Assembly (NCBI GenBank): GCA_014804655.1
Contig: JAAUZK010000019.1
Location: 130,033 to 194,032, forward strand
Direction of reading: 5' to 3'
Origin: Lachnospiraceae bacterium
GTDB taxonomy: Bacteria > Bacillota > Clostridia > Lachnospirales > Lachnospiraceae
DNA length: 64,000 nt
Under the pieces are notes generated by a model. The model made no database searches. It saw nothing but the letters and a program-made list of their open reading frames with translations, and had not been told where the DNA came from. Of the stretch, positions 16,802 through 24,102 are shown one piece after another. How positions within the stretch are numbered: the first letter of the stretch is position 1; each line of letters starts with the position of its first letter. A program made the translations under genes and the position numbers.

Positions 16802-17125
16802 ATGATGTTTGAACCGCTTGGAAAGGCGGTGCGCGGCATTCCGTATATCGTGGCGGCGACCGTGTGCGCACGGGTGATTTCCGCCGTATATAATTTCCTG
16901 ATCAATTACCGGGTGGTATTTAAGAGTAAGGGAAATCTTGCGGTCACCGCGGGCAAGTACTGTCTGCTGGCTCTCTGCCAGATGTTGTGCAGTGCTTTTC
17001 TTGTAAATGCGCTGCATGGCCTGATCGGCGGAACAGAAGTGCTAATCAAGATGCCGGTGGACATCATTCTGTTCTTCTTAAGCTTTGTGATTCAGAGGGA
17101 ATTTGTATACCGTTTCAAGAGTTAA
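16802..17125 (+). pseudogene. GtrA-like domain separated from the GT2 domain by an in-frame TGA
   Basis: 107 codons continue in exactly the same frame as the preceding ORF, directly after its TGA (16799-16801), beginning ATG ATG. The sequence is a GtrA-family flippase-like domain with about three more membrane helices and the ARVISAVYNFLINYRVVF block. In GT2-GtrA fusion proteins this region is continuous with the helix that ends the upstream ORF, so the TGA looks like a nonsense mutation. Re-initiation at the ATG could still make a shortened GtrA. TGA is a normal stop elsewhere in this window. Confidence 0.7.
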
Positions 17126-17174
17126 TGTGTCTTCTTTTCCGACAGAATGAGAAGAAAGATACGTTCAAACGTAC

Positions 17175-17212
17175 AAATCCCCGCGGACTGTCATAACCCG
17201 CGGGGATTTTTC
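17175..17212 (+). terminator. Terminator after the GT2/GtrA locus
   Basis: AAATCCCCGCGG (17175-17186) pairs perfectly with CCGCGGGGATTT (17198-17209), followed by TTT. Confidence 0.9.
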
Positions 17213-18033
17213 ATATACATAACCATAAATTTGCCCGCATTGGCACAAGGGCGGTTGAAACAGGAATGCTTCAATGGCGCTCACGACGCGAGCGGACAGC
17301 GGTGACATATGGAGTGTATATGGGGATCGGGAGAGGCAGTAGAAAAGTCAGGAAAATCAAAGATTACAGCGGCGGCAGAGGCAGAAACATGTACGGAAGT
17401 GCCGGGAAGACAGGCAGCAGGATCGGATATGCCATACGGATCGAACTGCTCTTACTGATCGCGCTGGGCTGTGTGGCGATCACCAAAGAACTGACAGGCA
17501 GATGGCAGGATTCGGAGAGCGTGCGGGAGGAAGCATGGCGGACATCGGATGTCGGTGAGGCAATCGAGGTGACGGCGGATGGCAATTTCATAAAATGGGT
17601 GGAGTATAACGTGACTTGCGAGGCGATGGTGGCAGCCTACGATCTCGACGTGGAATCTTATGAAAAGGATGTGCACATTAACTGGATCGAGCTTCTCGCC
17701 TATGTGGGTGCAAGGACGGGAGGACAATTCGATAAGAACAGCGTCAAGAAAATTAACGAGACGGCAAGGCAGCTGACCGAAGGTGAGACAACCATGGAAG
17801 AGCTGACGAAGGATATGGAGTATTACGACTATTATCTGGAGGCGTACACGGCGGTGCTCGGCGGGATGGTGGGCGAATTTTCCTTGCGTGAGGAGAATCA
17901 GTGGAACCGCTATTACGGACTGAAGGCCTTTTCACCGATTGCAAAAGGCTTTGACTACAGCCATTATGACGATTTCGGAGCTTCCAGAAGCTATGGTTAT
18001 TCCAGACCGCATCTGGGACATGACATGATGGGT

Positions 18034-18052
18034 CAGATTGGCACGCCGATCA
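18034..18052 (+). other. attL of the prophage
   Basis: CAGATTGGCACGCCGATCA. The 8-bp core GGCACGCC (18040-18047) is shared with attR at 53,136-53,143, with the likely crossover dinucleotide AC at 18043-18044. The left arm is host (GATTGGC) and the right arm is phage (GCCGATC). Confidence 0.85.
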
Positions 18053-18060
18053 GAATAAAA

Positions 18061-18095
18061 AATAGAGCCTGCACATCAAAAAACGATGTGCAGGC
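18061..18095 (-). terminator. Terminator of the integrase gene, formed partly by its last codons
   Basis: GCCTGCACATC (18095-18085 on the minus strand) pairs with GATGTGCAGGC (18077-18067), 11 bp, followed by TCTATTTTTT. The 5' arm encodes the last residues of the integrase (GLHIVF-stop). Confidence 0.85.
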
Positions 18096-19635
18096 CATTT
18101 TCATCTAATATACACTTCTTGATGATCTTGCGGATCAATTCATTTTTAGCAGAATATTCTATTGTATCGAAATTATCCAGCAAATAGCAGATGTCATTAT
18201 AGATCGCTTGCTCGGTTTCCTGCAGGGACTTGCCCGCCTGTTCTTGCAATGTTGCCTGACGCAGATTAGTTTCAAGAGCTCTTTTCTGCTTATCCAGTTC
18301 CTCAATCTTGGCGACAATATAGGATGACGCTGTGGAGTCCATGGCATTCATGAGCGTGGTGGTCAGATTATCAATGGCTGTCTGCGTCTGTTTTATTTCC
18401 GCCTTGATTGAGGTTACACTTTGCATGGTATCTGTTACAGCGTCGCGATGGAGCTTAAAGCCTTCCGGGTTAAAACGTATTTTGCGAAGCTCTCTCAAAA
18501 ATGCATCTTCGACATCACTGATCCGGACATAGCTGGTATTGCATTTTGCTTTTCCCTGGCGCGCCATATCTTTGCAGTAGTAGTATGAGAATCGTATATC
18601 ATTCTTATAATATGTCCTTACATCCATGCGTGCACCGCATTTGCAGCGTATAACACCTTTTAGAATTCCACAGTCATATTTAGGTGTGCGCATCATTTTA
18701 TTGATGCCAAGACGTTCCTGCGCGGCGATCCAGTCGGCAGCAGGTATGACATAGTCGTGTATGCCGATCGCGATCGACCATGAAGTTTTATCCTGTTTCC
18801 TCTGGGCATCCCTGCCGGATTTTGTTTTACCATATCCGAGAAGGCCCTTAGTACCATCGAAGAGGGAAGGATCGGGAAGTGTGCACCCTAAATCCTTGAA
18901 ATAGTAATATGCCTCGATAGAGTTCTGGCAGTAGACGGGATTGGTGATAATATTATAAATTTGTGATGTACTGAGGAATTTGCCGGACTGGCTTTTAATT
19001 CCGTGATCTCTGCAATAGCGCTCTATTTTAGTAATGGCATACCCTTGCGTAATAAGCCCGTAGAGCAATTTTACAAGCCAGATAGTATCTTTGTCCACTA
19101 CAAGGTAAGAATGCTCCTTGTCGCCGACCTGACGGCGCACAGAGGTCATTCCCGTGGGCAGTTTACCACCGGTCCATTTACCGGCTGCGCCGAGGGCACG
19201 CATATTGTCCGTAACACGCTCGGATGTATTCTCACGTTCAAGCTGTGCAAAAGCGGCCAGAATGTACATGACAGTGCGGCCCATCGGAGTGGTAGTGTCA
19301 AAGGATTCCTTGACGGATACAAAGGAGACGTTATGCTGCTGGAAAATATCGTACATGGCGGAAAATTCCTGTACGTTACGGCTGATACGATCCAGCTTGT
19401 AGACCATAACGACATCCAGGACATCATTCCGCACATCTTCCATCAGCTCTTGAAAGCTGGGACGGTTCATATTTTTACCGGAGAAACCCTCATCTTTATC
19501 GTAGATTTTAAAGTCGATCTCCTGATCTTTGAAGATTATAGCGGCATAATCCTTGCACAGCTGTACTTGGACATGAACCGAGTCGCTGTTGTCGCGGTAT
19601 ACAGATTTACGTGGGTAGATTCCGATTGTGAGCAT
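18076..19635 (-). CDS. int: Large serine recombinase (phage integrase)
   Basis: Catalyses attP x attB integration. It is 519 aa from ATG 19635 (AAGGAGG 8 nt upstream). The resolvase domain spans 1-150 with nucleophile Ser11 in YPRKS and the MGRTVMYILAAFAQLERE helix. The recombinase domain (about 170-300) is followed by a zinc ribbon (CKCGARM ... YYYCKD ... KCN, about 350-395) and a coiled coil (about 425-490) typical of large serine integrases. It lies next to attL and is read toward it. A longer frame to 19713 runs through one copy of the 16-bp palindrome and is unlikely to be translated. Excision would need a directionality factor, which I could not identify. Confidence 0.95.
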   Translation of the reverse strand: MLTIGIYPRKSVYRDNSDSVHVQVQLCKDYAAIIFKDQEIDFKIYDKDEGFSGKNMNRPSFQELMEDVRNDVLDVVMVYKLDRISRNVQEFSAMYDIFQQHNVSFVSVKESFDTTTPMGRTVMYILAAFAQLERENTSERVTDNMRALGAAGKWTGGKLPTGMTSVRRQVGDKEHSYLVVDKDTIWLVKLLYGLITQGYAITKIERYCRDHGIKSQSGKFLSTSQIYNIITNPVYCQNSIEAYYYFKDLGCTLPDPSLFDGTKGLLGYGKTKSGRDAQRKQDKTSWSIAIGIHDYVIPAADWIAAQERLGINKMMRTPKYDCGILKGVIRCKCGARMDVRTYYKNDIRFSYYYCKDMARQGKAKCNTSYVRISDVEDAFLRELRKIRFNPEGFKLHRDAVTDTMQSVTSIKAEIKQTQTAIDNLTTTLMNAMDSTASSYIVAKIEELDKQKRALETNLRQATLQEQAGKSLQETEQAIYNDICYLLDNFDTIEYSAKNELIRKIIKKCILDENGLHIVF

Positions 19636-19658
19636 GACAGATTCCTCCTTGGACATGC

Positions 19659-19676
19659 GGTTGCACCGGTGCAACC
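19659..19676. repeat. Palindromic repeat copy 1 (GTTGCACCGGTGCAAC)
   Basis: Here extended to 18 bp, GGTTGCACCGGTGCAACC. It lies about 24 nt upstream of the integrase start codon and just before its ribosome binding site. Confidence 0.9.
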
Positions 19677-19740
19677 ATGTACTACATGAAATGTGGATGT
19701 TAGAGCAATACATTTGAGCTCCGGCAAATAACCGGAGTTT

Positions 19741-19908
19741 CTATGCGTTATTTAATAAGTTCTGAATCCTTGTTATTTCTGGAAGCACATCCCTCAACAC
19801 TTTTAGATCATCAGGCGGGATATCTTCCAACATGCGATTCAAAGTCTGGATCTGTTCTGATTCCGGAAGGGATTCAAATTCTTCAACGGATATGTATTTC
19901 TTATTCAT
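19741..19908 (-). CDS. Small acidic protein upstream of the integrase
   Basis: 55 aa from ATG 19908 (AAGAGGTG a few nt upstream), which begins MNKKYISVEEFESLP; acidic and helical, no Cys, no membrane segment. It precedes the integrase on the same strand by about 105 bp. The position suits a recombination directionality factor or regulator, but the sequence matches no family I recognise. Confidence 0.55.
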   Translation of the reverse strand: MNKKYISVEEFESLPESEQIQTLNRMLEDIPPDDLKVLRDVLPEITRIQNLLNNA

Positions 19909-20022
19909 GGCACCTCTTGGCACGAAGCCTTATATTTGAAGATAGAACGATTATTACTAGATATTATTCCATACATGAAGCTGATTTGTAAAGCAACTAA
20001 TCGATATTCCTATTTTTCCCGT

Positions 20023-20060
20023 AAAAAAATAGAGAGAATGCTTTTCGAGGCATCCTCTCT
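20023..20060 (-). terminator. Terminator of the lipoprotein gene
   Basis: Minus strand: AGAGAGGATGC (20060-20050) pairs with GCATTCTCTCT (20041-20031) with one wobble, followed by ATTTTTTT. Confidence 0.88.
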
Positions 20061-20093
20061 GAATCGAAATCTGATAACATGTCTTAGGGATGA

Positions 20094-21017
20094 TTAAAAA
20101 CATCTCTTGCATGTGTCATACCCCTGTGCCTTCAGTTCATCAATGGATTGGTTTGATGTTGCATAGTTATGAGGGGCAATTTTAGCAACGGAAGAACAGG
20201 AAGGATGATGAATTTTCATGGTATTTGTATTTAGCACATACGTAGCGGTTGTCTCCTGTTGTTCTGGGTTATCATAAGTGTTAAAGTTATCGCCATTGCC
20301 TTCTCCGGAAGTGGACTGAGGTGCTGCGGGTGTTGCATCAGCCGATTGTGTGCCGGTATCAGTATTAGTATTGTCAGAAGCTGCGGTATCTGACGCGGGC
20401 TCATCAACCGGATTAGGCTGTGAAGCGGACTCATCGGGAGTTTCTGCAACAGTTTCGGAATCGGGCTGTATTTCTTCGGAATCAGCCTGAGATTCAGCAT
20501 AAGTAATAGAGTCACCATTATTTAAAATATCTCCGATGCTGACATCAATTCTTCCGGAGTCATCGAGCTGGCCATACGTAACAATTATAGAAGAACAGCC
20601 TGTAAATACTAAGCCGGTTCCATCATCACAGACTACGGTAAACCAGTTATTATCTAAACTTTCAACGTAAGTGCATAGCTCAGAATATTCTTCCTCACTC
20701 ATTTTTTTCAACTCATTTTTGGAAATCTCCACATAAGCACGCTCGCCAATTGTATCAGTTCCGAAGCCGTTTGTTACATCTGTAAAATGGACAGGATAGC
20801 CGAGAATACTATTCAGATCAGCGGAATCATTCTCAGTTGATTCGGGCTTTTCTGTAGATTCTGTGGTTTCTGGAATTTCAGCCAGAGGCTCTGTTTCATC
20901 ATCAATGACCGTGGCTGTCTCAGTTTCAGATAATGCCGGAGTGGTATCATCTGATGTCCCGCAGGCGGTTAAGATTAAAGCACAGGACAATAGTGTAAAG
21001 ATTAGTTTTTTCATCAT
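20094..21017 (-). CDS. Prophage-encoded lipoprotein with C-terminal Cys/His motif
   Basis: 307 aa. Residues 1-18 are a lipoprotein signal with lipobox LTAC (Cys19), so it should be anchored outside the membrane. A Thr/Glu-rich linker (20-70) precedes a compact domain (70-170, GYPVHFTDVTNGFGTDTIGERAY), then a second Asp/Ser/Thr linker. The last 48 residues carry IHHPSCSSV ... YDTCKRCF, a short cysteine/histidine motif related to Ada-type zinc-binding tails found at the ends of Clostridial secreted proteins. GGAG is 8 nt from the ATG. Having its own promoter and terminator beside the integrase, it is probably expressed in the lysogen (a moron). Function unknown. Confidence 0.8.
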   Translation of the reverse strand: MMKKLIFTLLSCALILTACGTSDDTTPALSETETATVIDDETEPLAEIPETTESTEKPESTENDSADLNSILGYPVHFTDVTNGFGTDTIGERAYVEISKNELKKMSEEEYSELCTYVESLDNNWFTVVCDDGTGLVFTGCSSIIVTYGQLDDSGRIDVSIGDILNNGDSITYAESQADSEEIQPDSETVAETPDESASQPNPVDEPASDTAASDNTNTDTGTQSADATPAAPQSTSGEGNGDNFNTYDNPEQQETTATYVLNTNTMKIHHPSCSSVAKIAPHNYATSNQSIDELKAQGYDTCKRCF

Positions 21018-21318
21018 GAATAATTCTCCTTTGTGATATTAATTTACCTTGAAAATAAATATTCGCCAAAAATAATATAGTATAAAAGTAGTCAAACTAC
21101 AACATAATTCAACTATATTTACCTAAAAATAACAATAAAGGAAATAATTTCCAAAATTTACCAGTTAGAAATGCATGTTTGTAGTTTAAAATCATTATAA
21201 GAAGTCGGTTGACAAAGAGTTATAAACAGGGATTATAAACGTGGTAGAATAACAATTCCAGAGGACGTGCGGAATAGGGAAACATCCAAACCACAAAAGA
21301 AAAAAGAGAGGTATATGT
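21018..21318. other. Intergenic region between the lipoprotein gene and a small plus-strand gene
   Basis: A 300-bp AT-rich stretch. Besides the elements upstream of the lipoprotein, a TTGACA at 21209-21214 followed by TATAAA at 21234-21239 (19-nt spacer) may drive the small gene at 21319. No other coding signal. Confidence 0.4.
21074..21102 (-). promoter_or_regulatory. Possible promoter/operator of the lipoprotein gene
   Basis: Minus strand: TTGTAG (21102-21097), 17 nt, TATATT (21079-21074). The spacer contains a 13-bp inverted repeat, GTAGT-CAA-ACTAC (21088-21100), which could be an operator. Confidence 0.4.
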
Positions 21319-21462
21319 ATGGAATACAAAAGATTGATAATAGCAATGATTACAGAAATCAAGGAAGATGATGTTATATTCCTCCAGTATATATATACAT
21401 TAGTGAGGAGACATATGGAAAAGATGGGTGGTGATAGTGACAACCAGAAAGGTTCAGAATAA
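21319..21462 (+). CDS. Small protein of 47 aa, MEYKRLIIAMI-type
   Basis: Starts MEYKRLIIAMITEI behind AGAGAGG. The N-terminus resembles a group of very small Clostridial proteins often found next to phage or conjugative-element XRE regulators (IYTLVRRHMEK follows). No known function. It faces the minus-strand repressor gene, with 37 bp between stops. Confidence 0.55.
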   Translation: MEYKRLIIAMITEIKEDDVIFLQYIYTLVRRHMEKMGGDSDNQKGSE

Positions 21463-21499
21463 TATCCGTTGAAACTACAGTATTAAAAAGAGAGAAGAA

Positions 21500-21901
21500 T
21501 CAAGGTTCGTCTCTCTTTTCTATATAGCCTTTTATTACATCATCGGCAAATCCTTCAATGACTTTCTTAGATCTGGGATCCAGACGCTCATATTTCACAA
21601 GCAATTCTTTTACCAGCGTATAAATAGAATCTTTGCAGCCGATATCCTCCAATACGTTGGAAATGGCAGCAGCCGTCTCATCCTCTGGAGGAAATTCTTG
21701 GAACATGTCGCCTTTGCCGGTACGAAGCCATGCCTCATTTACTTTAAACTCTCGGAGGATATCCGAGATTGTTCGTTCGGACGGATTTTTAGTTCCAGTT
21801 TCTATTTGTGCTATAAAGTTTCTTGATAATCCTATCTTTGATGAGAATTCATCTTGTGTTAAATTCAACATTTTTCTTAATAATTTTATTCGTTCATTCA
21901 T
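21500..21901 (-). CDS. XRE-family (cI-like) phage repressor
   Basis: 133 aa from ATG 21901 (GGAGG 8 nt upstream). The N-terminal HTH (about 5-60, with TQDEFSSKIGLSRNFIAQIETG as the recognition helices) is followed by a short helical C-terminal region, probably for dimerisation. There is no peptidase (LexA-type) domain, so induction must work by another route. It is divergent from the early operon and shares a 120-bp control region with it, the usual genetic-switch layout. Confidence 0.88.
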   Translation of the reverse strand: MNERIKLLRKMLNLTQDEFSSKIGLSRNFIAQIETGTKNPSERTISDILREFKVNEAWLRTGKGDMFQEFPPEDETAAAISNVLEDIGCKDSIYTLVKELLVKYERLDPRSKKVIEGFADDVIKGYIEKRDEP

Positions 21902-21922
21902 ATTTGTTACCTCCACAAAAAC

Positions 21923-21951
21923 ATCATAACAAAAAAATGTCCCTTAGTCAA
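21923..21951 (-). promoter_or_regulatory. Repressor promoter
   Basis: Minus strand: TTGACT (21951-21946), 17 nt, TATGAT (21928-21923). Confidence 0.75.
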
Positions 21952-21984
21952 CAAAATGTTATTGACAAAATGTTTCTAAGGGAC
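21939..21984. promoter_or_regulatory. Divergent operator: 9-bp inverted repeat in both promoter spacers
   Basis: GTCCCTTAG (21939-21947) and CTAAGGGAC (21976-21984). The left arm lies in the repressor promoter and the right arm in the early promoter spacer, so a repressor bound to both could shut or loop both promoters. A smaller repeat, GTCAA/TTGAC, lies between them. Confidence 0.6.
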
Positions 21985-21990
21985 TAAAAT
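21962..21990 (+). promoter_or_regulatory. Early lytic promoter
   Basis: TTGACA (21962-21967), 17 nt, TAAAAT (21985-21990), 53 nt upstream of the first early gene. Confidence 0.75.
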
Positions 21991-22043
21991 GTGTTTACAA
22001 GTAAACAAGCAGTGTATCAAGAAAGCGACACGGAGGTGACAAA

Positions 22044-22205
22044 ATGTTAGCAATCAAAGAGGCAGAAGTAAAGAGTCTTGCAGAGAAGGCAGTGAAGATG
22101 GAGCCGCAGAGTATCCGTACTTTGATATTTGCGGCAGATGTCCTGTTGGCGCGGGATCAGATGGAGCATAGAGAACCCACAGATGATGCCGTGGTCGGGA
22201 TCTAG
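22044..22205 (+). CDS. First early gene, small helical protein (53 aa)
   Basis: Opens MLAIKEAEVKSLAEKAVKM behind CGGAGGTGAC. Predicted mostly helical, slightly acidic, no Cys. It occupies the cro/antirepressor position directly downstream of the early promoter, but lacks a clear HTH. Function unknown. Confidence 0.6.
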   Translation: MLAIKEAEVKSLAEKAVKMEPQSIRTLIFAADVLLARDQMEHREPTDDAVVGI

Positions 22206-22245
22206 TGCGGGATCATGTGCGGGAATGCGAGGGGAGGTGAGAAGG

Positions 22246-22389
22246 ATGGAGAAAGTAGATCAGTTGATTAATGACTTGGCAGATCACATCATCAACATTT
22301 TAAAGAGTGAAGAGAAACTTCAACATGAGGTCGCAGAAAAGAGTACGGCTCTCGCTAATTTGATATCAGCAAGAGCCGCAATAAACTAA
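22246..22389 (+). CDS. Small helical early protein (47 aa)
   Basis: ATG 22246 follows GGGGAGGTGAGAAGG. The whole protein (MEKVDQLINDLADHIINILK ...) looks like one long amphipathic helix or coiled coil. Its stop overlaps the stop of the minus-strand gene at 22386 by 4 bp. Unknown function. Confidence 0.6.
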   Translation: MEKVDQLINDLADHIINILKSEEKLQHEVAEKSTALANLISARAAIN

Positions 22390-22547
22390 TGTTCTTTCTT
22401 GGCAAATTCAGACAATTTGTCATAGATTGGCTGCATGAAGGCGGCAACATCCTTTCCACCTGCTTCACTGATGGTGAGATTAGTATTCGACATTCGTGCG
22501 ACAGTAATTTCGACTGTTTTTTCAATTAAATAAGCGGTGTCACTCAT
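22386..22547 (-). CDS. Small minus-strand protein in the early region (53 aa)
   Basis: ATG 22547 is preceded by AAAGGAG at 8 nt, a clear ribosome binding site. The product (MSDTAYLIEKTVEITVARM ...) is a small helical protein of unknown family, antisense-oriented inside the plus-strand early operon. A longer frame to 22607 is less likely. It could oppose early transcription. Confidence 0.55.
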   Translation of the reverse strand: MSDTAYLIEKTVEITVARMSNTNLTISEAGGKDVAAFMQPIYDKLSEFAKKEH

Positions 22548-22685
22548 ATGGAATCTCCTTTCTTTCATACTCGGCTCTGGCGGGAGCCTGTAGGGAGATT
22601 GTACCACATTAATAGGACATAGTGAAGATTAGCAAGCAAGTTGTACAACCAGTAACACATAAGATTAGCAGGGGGTGTGATTATC

Positions 22686-22853
22686 ATGGCAGGAAAAAAG
22701 AAAGAACGTCAACCGATCGAATGCACCGTAGAGTTTACGGAGGGTGCGATCCAGAGAATCACGGATGCCTTTGTTGATCTGCGTTACCAGATTAAGCAGG
22801 GGATCTACAAAGGTCCAGAGCTTCCGGGAGAAAAGGAAGAGGAAACCGCCTAG
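22686..22853 (+). CDS. Small basic-then-acidic early protein (55 aa)
   Basis: Begins MAGKKKERQPIECTVEFTEG behind GGGGGTGTG. Lys/Arg-rich N-terminus and Glu-rich C-terminus. Its last codons and stop form the 16-bp palindrome AACCGCCTAGGCGGTT. No family recognised. Confidence 0.6.
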   Translation: MAGKKKERQPIECTVEFTEGAIQRITDAFVDLRYQIKQGIYKGPELPGEKEEETA

Positions 22854-22876
22854 GCGGTTCCGGAGAGGACAAGCCC

Positions 22877-23089
22877 ATGGCATACATATCATTTATTGCG
22901 ATCCTGTTTGGGATAGCAGGCGTTGTCGGAGGAATTGAGACGGAAAACATGGCGGGGACTGTAGACGCAGCGGTAATCCATATCGGCGGCATTATAGCTA
23001 TGGTAGTGGCAAAGCGGAAAGAAAAGGCAGAAGAAGGCACAGATCTGTGCGGCGATACTGTGGACAAGCATCCGGGAGAGGAGGAATAG
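22877..23089 (+). CDS. Small membrane protein (70 aa)
   Basis: Hydrophobic from residue 2 to about 45 (AYISFIAILFGIAGVVGGIE ... IHIGGIIAMVVA), probably two membrane segments, then a charged tail. GGAGAGG lies 9-10 nt before the ATG. An early phage membrane protein of unknown role. Confidence 0.6.
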   Translation: MAYISFIAILFGIAGVVGGIETENMAGTVDAAVIHIGGIIAMVVAKRKEKAEEGTDLCGDTVDKHPGEEE

Positions 23090-23092
23090 ACC

Positions 23093-23488
23093 ATGCTGAC
23101 AGCGGAGCAGATCAGGGAAAAGATATTCGCAAGGGCGGAAGATTTTAAGCGGTACTTCCGGGAAAAGAAATGGCCGCAGGCAAAATATGCATACGACAGT
23201 GCCAGCCATATGGCGGTGTTTATGGAGCTTCCGGAATCTGACATGGCGGTGCTTTTTGGCAACAGGCCATACAAAAACGATGACGAGCCCATAGAGAGGG
23301 GACTGTTTGATGAAGAGCTTGTGATCCATGCCTACGGTGAGTGTATCCGGGCGAACCAGTCATTTGAAGTACAACCATATCCTGGGAACCCGAACACCAC
23401 GCAGGATTATGATTCCGATGTCTGGACAAGACAGGACAGGTCGGGCGCGGCACATTCGCCGTATGAGATTTACGGTAATAGAGCGTAG
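23093..23488 (+). CDS. Phage early protein, unknown (131 aa)
   Basis: Starts 3 nt after the previous stop, behind GGAGAGGAGG. Mixed alpha/beta composition with aromatic-rich helices (FKRYFREKKWPQAKYAYDS). It resembles uncharacterised proteins of Lachnospiraceae phages. The stop overlaps the first base of palindromic repeat copy 2. Confidence 0.7.
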   Translation: MLTAEQIREKIFARAEDFKRYFREKKWPQAKYAYDSASHMAVFMELPESDMAVLFGNRPYKNDDEPIERGLFDEELVIHAYGECIRANQSFEVQPYPGNPNTTQDYDSDVWTRQDRSGAAHSPYEIYGNRA

Positions 23489-23503
23489 TTGCACCGGTGC
23501 AAC
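23488..23503. repeat. Palindromic repeat copy 2 (GTTGCACCGGTGCAAC)
   Basis: Perfect 16-bp copy. It overlaps the stop of the upstream gene and ends 16 nt before the ATG at 23520, immediately 5' of that gene's ribosome binding site GGAAAGGAGG. Confidence 0.9.
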
Positions 23504-23519
23504 GGAAAGGAGGAGCACG

Positions 23520-23645
23520 ATGGGAAATTGTTGCGACTGTGTAACCTGCAGATGGCGTTACATACATTTTCCAAACATGGATGATTACGAAATCTCCATG
23601 CAGGAGTGTCTGTGTGACGGCGAGGACTACGAAGAGGAGCTGTAG
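23520..23645 (+). CDS. Cysteine-rich small protein (41 aa)
   Basis: MGNCCDCVTCRWRYIHFPN ... ECLCDGEDYEEEL: six cysteines in 41 residues, arranged like a small zinc-binding knuckle, with an acidic tail. Strong GGAGG. Unknown function; the size and Cys spacing suggest a protein-binding or nucleic-acid-binding regulator. Confidence 0.6.
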   Translation: MGNCCDCVTCRWRYIHFPNMDDYEISMQECLCDGEDYEEEL

Positions 23646-23662
23646 AGGGGAAGGAGGAGCTT

Positions 23663-23944
23663 ATGACAGTGAAAGATCTGCAGGGCGTACTATGCGGGAT
23701 AGTTACGCTGTACGAGGAGGTCCCGGGTAGAGACATAGGCTGTATGCCGCTTCCCGGGGAATGGTACAGAGACCTGTATACCGGGATGAGCCAGGAGATT
23801 CCGGAAGAGTTCATCCGGCGCGGGGTGCTGCTTGCGAGCCCCAGGGCGGACGAACGGTCAGGAAGGATCGAAATACAGCTGAAACCGGACTCAGGAAATG
23901 CCGGCCGCAGGATAAAAAAAGAGCATGAAAAAAGCCCTGCATAG
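23663..23944 (+). CDS. Phage early protein, unknown (93 aa)
   Basis: GGAAGGAGG precedes the ATG. It contains MPLPGEWYRDLYTGMSQEIPEEFIRRGV and a basic C-terminus. No recognised family. It is the last gene of the first early block; a structured leader follows. Confidence 0.6.
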   Translation: MTVKDLQGVLCGIVTLYEEVPGRDIGCMPLPGEWYRDLYTGMSQEIPEEFIRRGVLLASPRADERSGRIEIQLKPDSGNAGRRIKKEHEKSPA

Positions 23945-23955
23945 CAGAGCGATTT

Positions 23956-24102
23956 CCGGTCCCAGATGGAACATATTCACCTAAAAATATGATACCATCC
24001 GGGACCGCAGAAGTCAAGAAAAAACCGTGATTTTCTGCGGTTTTCAGTGGCATTAAGATATTAAAGTTAGCCATAATATTACAAATATAAGGGGATGGTA
24101 TC
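23956..24102 (+). promoter_or_regulatory. Structured leader with mutually exclusive hairpins before the replication gene
   Basis: CGGTCCC (23957-23963) pairs with GGGACCG (24001-24007). CCGCAGAA (24005-24012) pairs with TTCTGCGG (24033-24040). AAAACCG (24021-24027) pairs with CGGTTTT (24038-24044). Each helix shares bases with the next. GATACCATCC (23991-24000) can also pair with GGATGGTATC (24093-24102), which includes the start codon of the next gene. Confidence 0.5.

Larger units (their letters stand above)
17320..18108 (+). pseudogene. M23 metallopeptidase gene, 5' half, interrupted by the prophage at attL
   Basis: Host reading frame to about 18,050, then 18 phage-derived codons to a stop. 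There is a basic N-terminus, one membrane anchor (IELLLLIALGCVAI), a helical region, and the beginning of a LytM/M23 domain with the first zinc motif, HLGHD (HxxxD). The second zinc motif HLH lies 35 kb away beyond attR (53,139-53,600). Rejoining through the att core gives an intact protein of about 394 aa reading QIGTPI-ICIESGV. GGAG is 5 nt before ATG 17320; ATG 17266 is a less likely start. In the lysogen only a membrane-bound fragment without a complete active site can be made. Confidence 0.85.

Noticed and set aside
19003-19689. 228-codon plus-strand frame over the integrase
   Set aside because: Antisense shadow of the integrase gene; no ribosome binding site or family features.
23488-23503. 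Reading the GTTGCACCGGTGCAAC palindromes as Rho-independent terminators
   Set aside because: No T run follows any copy, and several lie inside genes or just before start codons.
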